DNA from: Clostridiales bacterium UBA3259
GTDB lineage: Bacteria; Bacillota_A; Clostridia; Oscillospirales; Oscillospiraceae
Direction of reading: 5' to 3'
Length of the DNA: 33,819 nucleotides
NCBI GenBank assembly: GCA_002362625.1
Contig: DEUP01000043.1
Location: 1-33,819 of the forward strand
Each line of letters opens with the position of its first letter. The first letter of the stretch is position 1. Both the position numbers and the translations under genes were made by a program. Under the pieces are notes generated by a model. It was not told the DNA's origin and searched no databases. It saw only the letters and a program-made list of their open reading frames with translations. Shown here one piece after another: positions 1-7,846 of the stretch.

Positions 1-15
1 TTATGATCTTCATAT

Positions 16-49
16 AAAAAACTTCAATTCTTCCGAATTGAAGTTTTTT
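16..49. terminator. Bidirectional intrinsic terminator
   Basis: A perfect 15-base inverted repeat (16-30 with 35-49) around a TTCC loop. It has an A-run on the left and a T-run on the right, so it can end transcripts from either side. On the minus strand it lies beyond the AraC gene; on the plus strand it would serve a gene left of the window. Confidence 0.75.
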
Positions 50-78
50 ATTGAATATCAGCATAAACGTTTTGCAAG

Positions 79-156
79 GACCGGCGACAGGGAAAACCTG
101 CCGCCGGTCTTTTGGCGGGAGAAATCACGATTCCTCGCGGCTTCTCCCGCTTTTTT
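79..156 (+). terminator. Two consecutive stem-loops, second with T-run
   Basis: The first stem pairs 79-91 with 97-109 (one mismatch) and is followed by TCTTTT. The second pairs 115-123 with 142-150 and is followed by six T at 151-156, a good rho-independent shape on the plus strand. With the 16-49 hairpin this makes three stem-loops in 140 bases. The plus-strand gene they would terminate lies outside the window. No gene is supported in 1-159. Confidence 0.5.
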
Positions 157-159
157 GCT

Positions 160-1098
160 TTAGCTTTCCTTTGGCACTCCTTCATTTTCTTCCGAAATGT
201 TCCCCCAGGCATTCCAGGAATGGCTGCCCTTGTAAAAGATAATAGCGGACGCCTGTTCGCTGAACTGTCTCGGTGTCGCGCCATACATCTTTTGAAATGC
301 GCGATAAAAGGTAGTGTAGTTGGAAAAACCGCAGTTCTTATAAATTTTTGTTGGAGAAGCGCCATCATATAGCTTCTGCCGGGCAAGCGTCAAACGACGC
401 TGAACAATATAGTTGTGAACCGTAATACTCATCTGTTTTTTAAATATCCGTTCCAGGTGATATTTGCTGACGAAAAACCGCTCCGCGATCATATCCAGAG
501 ATAAATCCCCCTGGAGATTCTCATTGATATAGTCCACCACCTCTTTTATCAGTTTGGAGGTGTCTTCATTCTCCACTTCCTCGATGCCGGAGGAGTTCAC
601 AGCCCGGTAAATCCCCATAAGCACCAAAGAAGCCAATGCCGTGGTGATAAGGTCGCCGAAGGGTTTATCATAGTCCCGCTCACTGGCCAGTTGAAATACC
701 AGCCTGAAAATCTCGTTCTGGTAGCTATGGGCAAACCGGAACCGCGCGCCGGTTTTTGTCTCATCCAGTCTTTCATAAAAGCTCTTCAGCTTGCCGCTGG
801 GATCAATGGACAGCAGCAGTTCCTGAGTAAACCAGATGGCCAGACGGCGGTAGGGAAGCCGATTGGGGGAATAGGAATAGTAGGGAGTGTAACGGGGCGC
901 AATCAGAATATCGCCGGGGATCAGATCGTAGCGCTGATCCTGAATGATATAGTAGACATCTCCCTCCAGGAAAAACACGATTTTAAAGAACTGATGGGGC
1001 ACGATTCTGGAGGCGCTTTCCGGCGAATCGTCAATAAAATAAAAGGCGTCAAAGTACGGCGGGCGGATTGTTCTCAGGAAATCTCTCGTATTAGCCAT
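160..1098 (-). CDS. AraC-family transcriptional regulator with N-terminal cupin
   Basis: A 312-residue cytoplasmic transcription factor. The N-terminal half (about residues 30-85) looks like an AraC-type cupin ligand-binding fold, with GDILIAPRYTPYYSYS as the typical PGD-like turn. The C-terminal part (about 185-285) is the double helix-turn-helix AraC domain, with LSLDMIAERFFVSKYHLERI as first helix pair and the CGFSNYTTFYRAFQKMYGATPRQF signature at its end, written here only to locate it. The ATG follows GGAGG at a good distance. It is divergent from the sugar ABC operon across an AT-rich gap, the usual arrangement for a local activator, so it probably senses the imported compound or a breakdown product. 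The family assignment is secure; the ligand is inferred only from context. Confidence 0.93.
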   Translation of the reverse strand: MANTRDFLRTIRPPYFDAFYFIDDSPESASRIVPHQFFKIVFFLEGDVYYIIQDQRYDLIPGDILIAPRYTPYYSYSPNRLPYRRLAIWFTQELLLSIDPSGKLKSFYERLDETKTGARFRFAHSYQNEIFRLVFQLASERDYDKPFGDLITTALASLVLMGIYRAVNSSGIEEVENEDTSKLIKEVVDYINENLQGDLSLDMIAERFFVSKYHLERIFKKQMSITVHNYIVQRRLTLARQKLYDGASPTKIYKNCGFSNYTTFYRAFQKMYGATPRQFSEQASAIIFYKGSHSWNAWGNISEENEGVPKES

Positions 1099-1277
1099 TT
1101 TTACCTCCGCAATTTTTTCAATATCTTTTCATTATCGAATTAGAAAAATTATTTTGTTTCTATAATTTAGTGAAATTTAATAAAAAATAGAGTAGATATT
1201 TGTGCTATATGCCCATTTTCTATCAGGATTCTCTTGTTTTTTATTATCTCACAAAAAAGCAAGAAATGCAATATTTA

Positions 1278-1320
1278 CCAATGGATTTGGCAACAAAATT
1301 AATCACCGCCATGCTATACT
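1278..1320 (+). promoter_or_regulatory. Candidate activator-dependent promoter of the ABC/GUS operon
   Basis: TATACT at 1315-1320 is preceded by TGC, an extended -10 element. The hexamer 17 bases upstream (1292-1297, AACAAA) is a poor -35. A weak -35 with a divergent AraC gene fits activator control. CCAA at 1278-1281 and TTGG at 1287-1290 form a small inverted repeat that could be part of an operator. The whole gap 1099-1386 is strikingly AT-rich and holds no supportable gene. The operator is a guess. Confidence 0.4.
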
Positions 1321-1386
1321 TTATTACAACACCCGGAAATTGAAGCTACTGTGGCTGCGATACGCGAAAAGAAAGGATCTTCATTT

Positions 1387-2892
1387 ATGGCAGAAAAGTA
1401 CTTACTGGAATGCACCGGCATATCCAAATCCTTCGGGCCGACAAAAGCAGTCGTCAACGTGGATTTTACGATCCCCAGCGGCGAAGTACGGGGCCTGATC
1501 GGAGAAAATGGCTCCGGCAAGTCTACCCTGTGCAATATGATCACCGGTATTCTGAAGCCGGAAAGCGGCCATATGCTCTTCAAGGGCGCGCCCTTCGCTC
1601 CCGGCTCCCTGCTGGATTCCAAAAGTAAGGGAATTAGTATCCTGCTGCAGGAAACCGGCACCATCAGCGGTATGACCGTGGCTGAAAACATTTTTCTTGG
1701 GAAAGAGCACCTGTTCACCAAATGGGGCGCTGTGAACAAAAAGGCCATGAATGCCCAGGCCCAGGCGTTGGTGGATGAAATGGGGTTGGACATCGCCGCC
1801 ACCCAGGTCATTGATCGATTGTCCTTTGAGAACCGGAAGCTGGTGGAGGTCATCCGGGCCATGTCCGACCATCCGGATCTGCTGATCGTAGATGAAACTA
1901 CCACCGCCCTGTCCCAGTATGGCCGGGAAAAAATCTACAGCATTATCCGGAACATGAAGCAGGAAGAGCGATCCGTGATCTTTATCACCCATGACCTAAA
2001 CGAACTGATGGAGGTCTGTGACTGTGCCACAGTGCTCCGGGACGGCCACTACATCGACACCGTTCCCAAGGCCGAATTCAGTGAGGAACGGATCCGCCAG
2101 TGCATGATCGGCCGTGACCTGACCCACAGCTACTACCGCGATGACGCGGTGGGAGAAATTCCGGACAGCGACACCGTGGTGCTGGATGTGAAAAACGTCA
2201 GCATGGGCCGCAGTGTCCGCGGCGTCAATCTGCAGCTGCATCAGGGAGAGATCCTGGGCATCGGTGGTCTGACCGACTGCGGCATGCACGATCTGGCCCA
2301 GATGATGTTCGGCGCCCTGCCCTGTGACGAGGGTGAGGTGATCCACTGCGCCAGCGGACAGAAAATCACCCGGCCCCGTCAGGCCATTGATCTGGGAATC
2401 GCATACATTCCCAAGGATCGGGATCAGGCGTCTGTCTTCCTGTCCTCCTCCGTCCAGGACAACGTCACCGTCGCCGCCACCGACAAGTTGATGAAAAACG
2501 GCTTCCTGTCCAAGAAAAAGGAAACCGAAATGGCCTTGAGGGAAACGGACAAGCTGTCTGTCAAGATGCGGGATATCCGTCAGTATGTCCGGGATCTCAG
2601 CGGCGGAAACAAACAGAAGGTCGCTGTGGCGAAATGGCTGGCAAGCAACGCCCACATCCTTATTATGGACTGTCCCACCAGAGGCATCGATATCGGCGTG
2701 AAGGCCACCATCTACGCCCTGATGGAGCAGCTGAAGCTGGAGCAGAAATCCATTATTATGATCTCTGAGGAGCTTCCCGAACTGATCGGTATGGCTGACC
2801 GGCTCCTGATCATGAAAAACGGCAGGATCAACGGAGAGTTTTATCGGAAAGACGGCCTGACAGAAAGCGAAATCATTCGCAAGATGATTTGA
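1387..2892 (+). CDS. CUT2-type sugar ABC importer, two-domain ATPase (RbsA/MglA-like)
   Basis: This 501-residue cytoplasmic ATPase powers a CUT2 (ribose/galactose-type) importer and has two fused nucleotide-binding domains. Domain 1 has Walker A GENGSGKS (39-46), Walker B LLIVDE (165-170) and H-loop THD (201-203). Its signature is LSFEN rather than LSGGQ, and the residue after Asp-Glu is Thr where Pro is usual. Domain 2 has a degenerate Walker A (GGLTDCGMHD), typical of this family, and a canonical LSGGN (404-408). Its Walker B reads MDCPTRGIDIG, so Cys429 stands where catalytic Glu is normal. A GTG 36 bases upstream is in frame, but GAAAGGA sits just before the ATG at 1387, so that start is preferred. 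The permease gene follows after 9 bases. Substrate is inferred from the neighbouring glucuronidase. Confidence 0.95.
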   Translation: MAEKYLLECTGISKSFGPTKAVVNVDFTIPSGEVRGLIGENGSGKSTLCNMITGILKPESGHMLFKGAPFAPGSLLDSKSKGISILLQETGTISGMTVAENIFLGKEHLFTKWGAVNKKAMNAQAQALVDEMGLDIAATQVIDRLSFENRKLVEVIRAMSDHPDLLIVDETTTALSQYGREKIYSIIRNMKQEERSVIFITHDLNELMEVCDCATVLRDGHYIDTVPKAEFSEERIRQCMIGRDLTHSYYRDDAVGEIPDSDTVVLDVKNVSMGRSVRGVNLQLHQGEILGIGGLTDCGMHDLAQMMFGALPCDEGEVIHCASGQKITRPRQAIDLGIAYIPKDRDQASVFLSSSVQDNVTVAATDKLMKNGFLSKKKETEMALRETDKLSVKMRDIRQYVRDLSGGNKQKVAVAKWLASNAHILIMDCPTRGIDIGVKATIYALMEQLKLEQKSIIMISEELPELIGMADRLLIMKNGRINGEFYRKDGLTESEIIRKMI

Positions 2893-2901
2893 GGTGACAT
2901 T

Positions 2902-3843
2902 ATGATGAAAACGCTGAAAACCAGGATTGCCCAAAAATGGAACCCCTCCATCAAGGATCTGTTCCCCTATCTGGGCCTTATCCTGCTGATCGTACTGTTT
3001 GCCACAACGACCAATGGAAAATTCCTGCGCTCGTCCAATCTGATGACGATCCTGAGGCAGTCTGTGATCGTGATGATCGGCGCTCTTGGCTCGTCCTTCG
3101 TACTAGCCCATGGCAACATGGACTTCTCCATCGGCGGTGAAATGGCGCTATGTTGTCTGCTGAGCTATTATATTTCCCAACTGAATCCCTATCTGATGCT
3201 GCCCGCCTGCATTGTCATCGGCATGCTGCTGAGCTTTCTGGTCAGCATGGTGCATGTGGTCATCGGCGTGCCGGCCTTTGTATCCGGAATGTGCGTCATG
3301 TTCATTGGCAAGGGCATCGTCCAATCGGTTTCCGGCAGCGGACTGACCTGTCCGTCTATGTATGGCGCGCTGGATCAGACTCCCTTCTATGTTCTTACCC
3401 TCGCTCTGGTTCTGGCAATTACCTACGTCCTGTATAACTACACAAAGGTAGGACGCTACAACCGGCTCATCGGCTCCAATCCCACAGCTTCCTTCCTCAG
3501 CGGCATTGATACCAGGAAGTACAAGGTTCTGGCTTTTCTGACCTCCGGCTTCTGTGTGGGTATCGCGTCGTTTTTGACCATTGTCCGGGGCGGCGGCGTT
3601 TCCGCCCAGACCGGCGCCAGCTTTGAAATGGATACCATCATTGTTCTGACCCTGGGCGGCGCTCCTTTGTCCGGCGGCTCCGGCGTTAAGCTCCGCAGTG
3701 CGCTGCTGGGCGCCCTGACCTACTATATTCTCAGCAATGGTCTGGTCATCTGGGGCGTTCACGCGGAAATCATTTTCGCCATCAAGGGCATTCTGTTCCT
3801 GACCATTGTGGCCCTTACTTTCGACAGAAGCAATAAGGTCTGA
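2902..3843 (+). CDS. CUT2-type sugar ABC transporter permease (RbsC-like), first of two
   Basis: A 313-residue inner-membrane permease with many hydrophobic segments and the family hallmark for this class near residues 70-80 (AHGNMDFSIGGEMAL, compare the TGGIDLSVG motif of RbsC). Near the C-terminal half it has LTLGGAPLSGGSGV, the loop that usually contacts the ATPase in this family. GAGGTGACATT precedes the ATG and the ATPase stop is 9 bases upstream, so the two are co-translated. A second, different permease follows the binding-protein gene, so the channel is probably a heterodimer. Family is clear; substrate is not shown by the sequence. Confidence 0.92.
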   Translation: MMKTLKTRIAQKWNPSIKDLFPYLGLILLIVLFATTTNGKFLRSSNLMTILRQSVIVMIGALGSSFVLAHGNMDFSIGGEMALCCLLSYYISQLNPYLMLPACIVIGMLLSFLVSMVHVVIGVPAFVSGMCVMFIGKGIVQSVSGSGLTCPSMYGALDQTPFYVLTLALVLAITYVLYNYTKVGRYNRLIGSNPTASFLSGIDTRKYKVLAFLTSGFCVGIASFLTIVRGGGVSAQTGASFEMDTIIVLTLGGAPLSGGSGVKLRSALLGALTYYILSNGLVIWGVHAEIIFAIKGILFLTIVALTFDRSNKV

Positions 3844-3892
3844 TTTTAGAGCAACCGCTTTAAAATAAAAAAATTATAAGATGGAGGCAATT

Positions 3893-5014
3893 ATGAAAAA
3901 GTTTACAGCACTTATTCTTGCTCTGGTCATGGTTCTGTCCCTGCTGACAGGCTGCGGAGCATCCGGCGAAACCGCCAACAAAGACGGTAAGTACAGCGTC
4001 GGCGTCATTCTGTACGGCAAGGAAGATACTCTGGGCGGCAGAATCTACTCCCTGCTGAATGATGCCGCAGAAGCCCTGGGGTGCGAAATCACCTTCTCCC
4101 TGGGCGATTACGACACCACCGCTCAGATCACCGCCGCCGAAAACCTCATCGCCGCCGGCGTGGACGGCATCATCTGCCTGCCTCTTGCCGAGACCACCTC
4201 TCAGAAGCTGGGACAGCTTTGTGAAAGCAACGGCGTTTATTTCGGTTTGCTGCTTCGCACCATGAGCGACGAAACCATCAACAAAGAAGTCCGCGCCAAT
4301 CCCTACTTTGTGGGCAACATCCTGGGCGACGACATCGGCAACGCCAAGGAGCTGACCCGTATCCTCATGGAGGAATACGGCTGCAAGAATCTGTGCTCCT
4401 ACTACGCCCCGGAAGGCACCTCCATGGCTCTGCGCAATGACGGCATCCGGGAAGCCATTGCCGAATACGGCGGAAAGCAGCTGTCCGAGGCCACCACACC
4501 CAGCGATTCCAACATGGCCCCTGTGGCCGGCGTCATGCAGAACTTCGTAAACACCAACGCCGATTTCCAGGGCATCGTCTCCGCTGCCGGCTCCGGCGGC
4601 ATCGGTGAAACCATTGGCTCTACCATGCAGGCGATGAACGTGGAGGGAGCAAAGTACGCCTGCTTCGACACCTATGACGGCATGGTGGAATCCTTCGAGA
4701 GCGGATATCTGGCTGTCGTCTGCGGCGGTCAGGCTCCTGCCTGCGTTTATCTGTTCTCTATGCTCTATAACGCCATGGACGGCCACAAGCTCACCGAAAC
4801 CGGCGAGGAGCTGCTGATGACCTATATGTTTATCCGCTCCGCGGAGGAGGCACAGAACTTCCTAAAGTATATTGACAATCCCGAAGTGGACATCTACAGC
4901 GCTGAGGAAATCCAGAATATGACCGTTCGCCACAACCCCCAGTTCAACTGGGAGGGCCTGCACCAGGTCATGGAGGATTACACCTACGAAAATATTATGG
5001 CAAAGCTGAACTGA
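3893..5014 (+). CDS. Sugar ABC transporter substrate-binding lipoprotein
   Basis: A 373-residue extracytoplasmic binding protein. The N-terminus MKKFTALILAL leads into lipobox LLTGC, with the lipidated Cys at residue 21. The mature part follows the periplasmic-binding-protein type 1 plan of RbsB/LsrB relatives (KYSVGVILYG start, AAENLIAAGVDGIICLP, later FQGIVSAAGSGGIGET and YDGMVESFESGYLAVVCGGQ as hinge and ligand-loop regions, quoted only as landmarks). An upstream in-frame ATG at 3881 contains the GGAGG ribosome site itself, so the start at 3893 is preferred. It lies between two permease genes of the same importer. As the only binding protein it should set specificity, perhaps for glucuronides, but this is contextual. 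Confidence 0.93.
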   Translation: MKKFTALILALVMVLSLLTGCGASGETANKDGKYSVGVILYGKEDTLGGRIYSLLNDAAEALGCEITFSLGDYDTTAQITAAENLIAAGVDGIICLPLAETTSQKLGQLCESNGVYFGLLLRTMSDETINKEVRANPYFVGNILGDDIGNAKELTRILMEEYGCKNLCSYYAPEGTSMALRNDGIREAIAEYGGKQLSEATTPSDSNMAPVAGVMQNFVNTNADFQGIVSAAGSGGIGETIGSTMQAMNVEGAKYACFDTYDGMVESFESGYLAVVCGGQAPACVYLFSMLYNAMDGHKLTETGEELLMTYMFIRSAEEAQNFLKYIDNPEVDIYSAEEIQNMTVRHNPQFNWEGLHQVMEDYTYENIMAKLN

Positions 5015-5035
5015 ACGCACGCTCATCCACAGATT

Positions 5036-5066
5036 CTGCCGGGCCGGGGACTGCCCGACCCGGCAG
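5036..5066 (+). promoter_or_regulatory. GC-rich stem-loop after the binding-protein gene
   Basis: Positions 5036-5048 pair with 5054-5066 around GACTG, with one mismatch and no T-run. It lies between the binding-protein stop and the second permease. Such hairpins often protect the 3' end of binding-protein mRNA and give it higher expression than the membrane genes; that role is inferred. Confidence 0.55.
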
Positions 5067-5084
5067 CGCCCAAGGGGACTGATT

Positions 5085-6074
5085 ATGAAACTGACAAAAC
5101 ATCCCGCGTTTGTATCCCTCCTGGAAATTGCCAAGGCCTTCGCTATCCCCGCCATTATCTACCTGAGCCTGACGATCCTCCTTCCGGAGAAAATCTATCT
5201 GAGCAACGTAAAATTTCTGCTGATCCAGGCCGTGACTCCCGCCATATTGGCATGGGGCGCAAGCTTCAATCTGACGGCCGGGCACAGCGACTTTTCTGTG
5301 GGCGCCTCCATGCTGCTGGCAGCCATTGTAGGCGGCAATCTGGCTCTGAAATTTGATCTGGGCGTCTGGGGTTTGATTCTGCTGTGCCCCATTGTGGGTA
5401 TGCTGAGCAGCGGCCTCACCGGTTTTCTGTATACCACGCTGAAGATTCCCTCCATGATCGTTTCCGTGGGGGTCATGCTGATCGTGGAAAGCGTTTGCAG
5501 CATCATCTTCGGCGGCAACGGCATCAACCTTCCCTCCAGCTACATCGTCTTCGGCCCCTCCAACAATACGCTGATTTTTGGCGGGTTGGTTTTTCTGTTG
5601 GCCTACTATATGTTCAATTTCCGCACCTTCGGTGTCCATGTCCGGGCCCTGGGCAACAACGCGGGCGTCGCGGCGCAGTGCGGTCTGAACATCGACAAAG
5701 TACGCCTGAAATGCTTTATGTGCTACGGCTTCTTCGCCGGACTGTACGCTGTGGTCTCTCTGGGCACCTCCGGTGTGGCCAAGCCTGTATCCTCCATGGG
5801 CACCATGCGCACCGCCTTTGACGCCATGATGTGCTTCATGGTGGGCACCGCCCTGGCCCCCAGAATCAACACCATCATCGCCATCTATGTGGGGGCGCTG
5901 TATATGCAGATGGTGAATCTTTTCCTGTCCGCCATCAACTTCCCCAGCCTGTTCACCCAAGCCATTGTGGCTTTCTTTGTGCTGGTTGTTATGTGTTACT
6001 CCACCTGCAAGGAAGCGAAAGCCCTGAAGAAAGCGCATCGGCGCGAATTTGAGCTTGCCGCTGCCGAAGGGTAA
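5085..6074 (+). CDS. CUT2-type sugar ABC transporter permease, second of two
   Basis: A 329-residue polytopic membrane protein related to RbsC/LsrC permeases but clearly different from the first permease. The family motif appears near residues 64-76 as TAGHSDFSVGASM. The C-terminus is basic and charged (TCKEAKALKKAHRREFE), as expected on the cytoplasmic side. AAGGGGA precedes the ATG. The pairing of two permeases with one two-domain ATPase and one binding protein suggests a complete heterodimeric importer of Lsr/Xyl-like layout. The next gene begins 79 bases downstream; a short stem (6088-6093 with 6105-6110) lies in that gap without a T-run. Confidence 0.92.
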   Translation: MKLTKHPAFVSLLEIAKAFAIPAIIYLSLTILLPEKIYLSNVKFLLIQAVTPAILAWGASFNLTAGHSDFSVGASMLLAAIVGGNLALKFDLGVWGLILLCPIVGMLSSGLTGFLYTTLKIPSMIVSVGVMLIVESVCSIIFGGNGINLPSSYIVFGPSNNTLIFGGLVFLLAYYMFNFRTFGVHVRALGNNAGVAAQCGLNIDKVRLKCFMCYGFFAGLYAVVSLGTSGVAKPVSSMGTMRTAFDAMMCFMVGTALAPRINTIIAIYVGALYMQMVNLFLSAINFPSLFTQAIVAFFVLVVMCYSTCKEAKALKKAHRREFELAAAEG

Positions 6075-6153
6075 GCCCCGTCATCCCGGGAAAGCCCTCG
6101 CGGTTTTCCCCTCCTGTGAAAAGGATACAAATCCATTGAAAGGACCTGACAAA

Positions 6154-6972
6154 ATGAGTGGTGTAAAGATCCTGTACCGACATGTTCAAGAAGTTCCCGC
6201 CGACAAATGGCTGGAAAAGCTGGAGCTGGAGCGCCAGACCGACGCTCTGGAGGCCCAGCTGGGCTATCCCCTTCCCCGGCGGCTCCGCTCCCTGTTCTCC
6301 AGCGAGCACAGCTATACCGTCCGGGTCGAGGAGCGCGTATTTGACAGCTACGGCGATTTTGGCCGCAAGCTGGAAGAGCGTCACCAGAATAAACAGCTGA
6401 TGCAGCTGGATGCCAAGCGCCGGTCGATCATCAAGTGGGAACGGGAAGAGTTATTCTATGTGGATTCCGGAACGCCTGTTCCCCGGTGGATGCAGGCTGT
6501 CTCCCGGCGTCCCATGACCGAAGAGGAAATGAAGGAAGCCAACATTCCCGGCGATCCCATTTCTGTCTCCCCTTCCCAGATAGAAGAGAACATCCGCGCT
6601 GGCAAGCTGCGGATCCTATACCGCATTGTTCAGGAGGTTCCCAAGGACCGCTGGGCGGAAAAGCTGGAGCAGGAACGCTTCAGCGACGCTGCCGAAAAGT
6701 TCCGGGGGGATCCCCTCCCCACCCGCTACCGGGGCATGTTTGGCAGCGAGCATTCCCAGATCCGCATCAACGAGCGGGAATATGACGACTACGCTGCCTT
6801 CGCCAAGGATATGGAGTCCTTTATTGAAGATAGAAATCCAGGTGACAAAGCGGCTATGGACGCGGAGATCCGCCGTCAGGACTTCTTTCTGTGGGAACGG
6901 GAAGAGATCTACATTGTGGATTCCGACAGCTATACCCCCAAGTGGATGGCCTACGCCGCCTGTCCGCAATAA
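6154..6972 (+). CDS. Two-repeat protein of unknown function, possible NIPSNAP/Dabb-like fold (paralog A)
   Basis: A 272-residue soluble protein made of two copies of one domain, residues about 5-112 and 152-264, joined by a 40-residue linker. Both copies share ILYR-x-x-QEVP-x-x-x-W-x-EKLE at the start, PxPxRxRxxF in the middle, and KWEREELFYVDS or LWEREEIYIVDS followed by P-x-W-M at the end. The order beta strand, helix with conserved Trp, strand, then (V/S)-F/Y-D-S/D-Y with a helix and a final strand ending in VDS recalls NIPSNAP-like dimeric alpha/beta-barrel proteins, but this is fold inference. No signal peptide or membrane segment. The start follows GAAAGGACC; a longer in-frame upstream start overlaps the permease and lacks a ribosome site. 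I do not recognise the family; a role on the glucuronide aglycone is a contextual guess. Confidence 0.85.
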   Translation: MSGVKILYRHVQEVPADKWLEKLELERQTDALEAQLGYPLPRRLRSLFSSEHSYTVRVEERVFDSYGDFGRKLEERHQNKQLMQLDAKRRSIIKWEREELFYVDSGTPVPRWMQAVSRRPMTEEEMKEANIPGDPISVSPSQIEENIRAGKLRILYRIVQEVPKDRWAEKLEQERFSDAAEKFRGDPLPTRYRGMFGSEHSQIRINEREYDDYAAFAKDMESFIEDRNPGDKAAMDAEIRRQDFFLWEREEIYIVDSDSYTPKWMAYAACPQ

Positions 6973-6993
6973 TTAAGAAGGGAGAGAACGGAA

Positions 6994-7797
6994 ATGTCAG
7001 TTGCCATTATGTACCGTCAGGTACAGCAGGTGCCCGCTGCCGCCTGGCCCGCGTTCCTGGATTTGGAAAAGCGAATGGATGAAGCGGAACGGAAATTGGG
7101 ATATCCCATGCCCCGCCGTTACCGCTCCATGTTCGGCGGCGAAAGCAGCAACACACGGGTCTGCGTCCGAATTTTTGAAAGCTACGGGGAATTCGGCCGC
7201 CTGCTGTCAGAGCGCTTCTTAAATGACGAACTGCAAAAGCTGGACGCCGAAAAATTGAATATGATCGAATGGGATCGGGATGAACTATATTATCTGGACT
7301 CCGGCGCTCCGGTGCCCCGGTGGATGCAGGCCATCTCCCGCAAGCCCTTTGATCCGGAGCATGTCGCCTGCTGTATTCCCCGTCACGATTCCACGCCAAA
7401 GGATCCGGAGCACGTCCGCAAATGCATCGAATCCGGCAAGGTGCGCGTCCTCTACCGCCAGATTCAGCAGGTTCCCAGAGATCGGTGGGCGGAAAAAATG
7501 GAGCAGGAGCGCATCAGTGATGAAGCCGAACTTCACGCCGGCAATCCTCTCCCCCTGCGCTACCGTTCCATGCACTCCCCTATGGACTCCCATATCCGGG
7601 TCAGCGAACGGGAGTACGAAAGCATGGAGCATCTGTGCAGCACCACCGAGGACTTCTTCGCGGAAACCACGCCGGCGGATGCCAAGGTCATGGACGCGGA
7701 GGGTCGTCGTCAGGATTTCTTCACCTGGGAGCGGGAGGAGCTGTACTATGTGGATTCCGACAGCTTTGAGCCTGCCTGGATGTCCATGACGGAATGA
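6994..7797 (+). CDS. Two-repeat protein of unknown function (paralog B, tandem duplicate of the preceding gene)
   Basis: A 267-residue soluble protein, paralogous to the gene just upstream over its whole length. It again has two domain copies, about residues 3-110 and 150-262. Landmarks are IMYRQVQQVP and VLYRQIQQVP, GYPMPRRYRSMF and PLPLRYRSMH, EWDRDELYYLDS and TWEREELYYVDS, and PRWM or PAWM. First copies of A and B resemble each other more than the two copies inside one protein, and likewise second copies, so the internal duplication came before the gene duplication. AAGGGAGAGAAC precedes the ATG, 21 bases after paralog A. Two Cys (126-127) lie in the linker only here. The pair may form a heteromer. 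Function unknown; the nearest guess is a dimeric alpha/beta-barrel enzyme acting on the aglycone or substrate. Confidence 0.85.
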   Translation: MSVAIMYRQVQQVPAAAWPAFLDLEKRMDEAERKLGYPMPRRYRSMFGGESSNTRVCVRIFESYGEFGRLLSERFLNDELQKLDAEKLNMIEWDRDELYYLDSGAPVPRWMQAISRKPFDPEHVACCIPRHDSTPKDPEHVRKCIESGKVRVLYRQIQQVPRDRWAEKMEQERISDEAELHAGNPLPLRYRSMHSPMDSHIRVSEREYESMEHLCSTTEDFFAETTPADAKVMDAEGRRQDFFTWEREELYYVDSDSFEPAWMSMTE

Positions 7798-7846
7798 CCC
7801 CCACTTTCTCAACTTCTTAACTCTTAAAAAAGGATGGTGAGCGCCT

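Noticed and set aside
3860..4786. Minus-strand open frame (308 codons) opposite the binding-protein gene
   Set aside because: Antisense shadow; the plus-strand lipoprotein has signal peptide, lipobox and family landmarks.
6154..7797. Repeat proteins as C-glycoside deglycosidase subunits (DgpB/C-like)
   Set aside because: The visible motifs do not resemble the TIM-barrel and beta-sandwich subunits of that system, so the link was not made.
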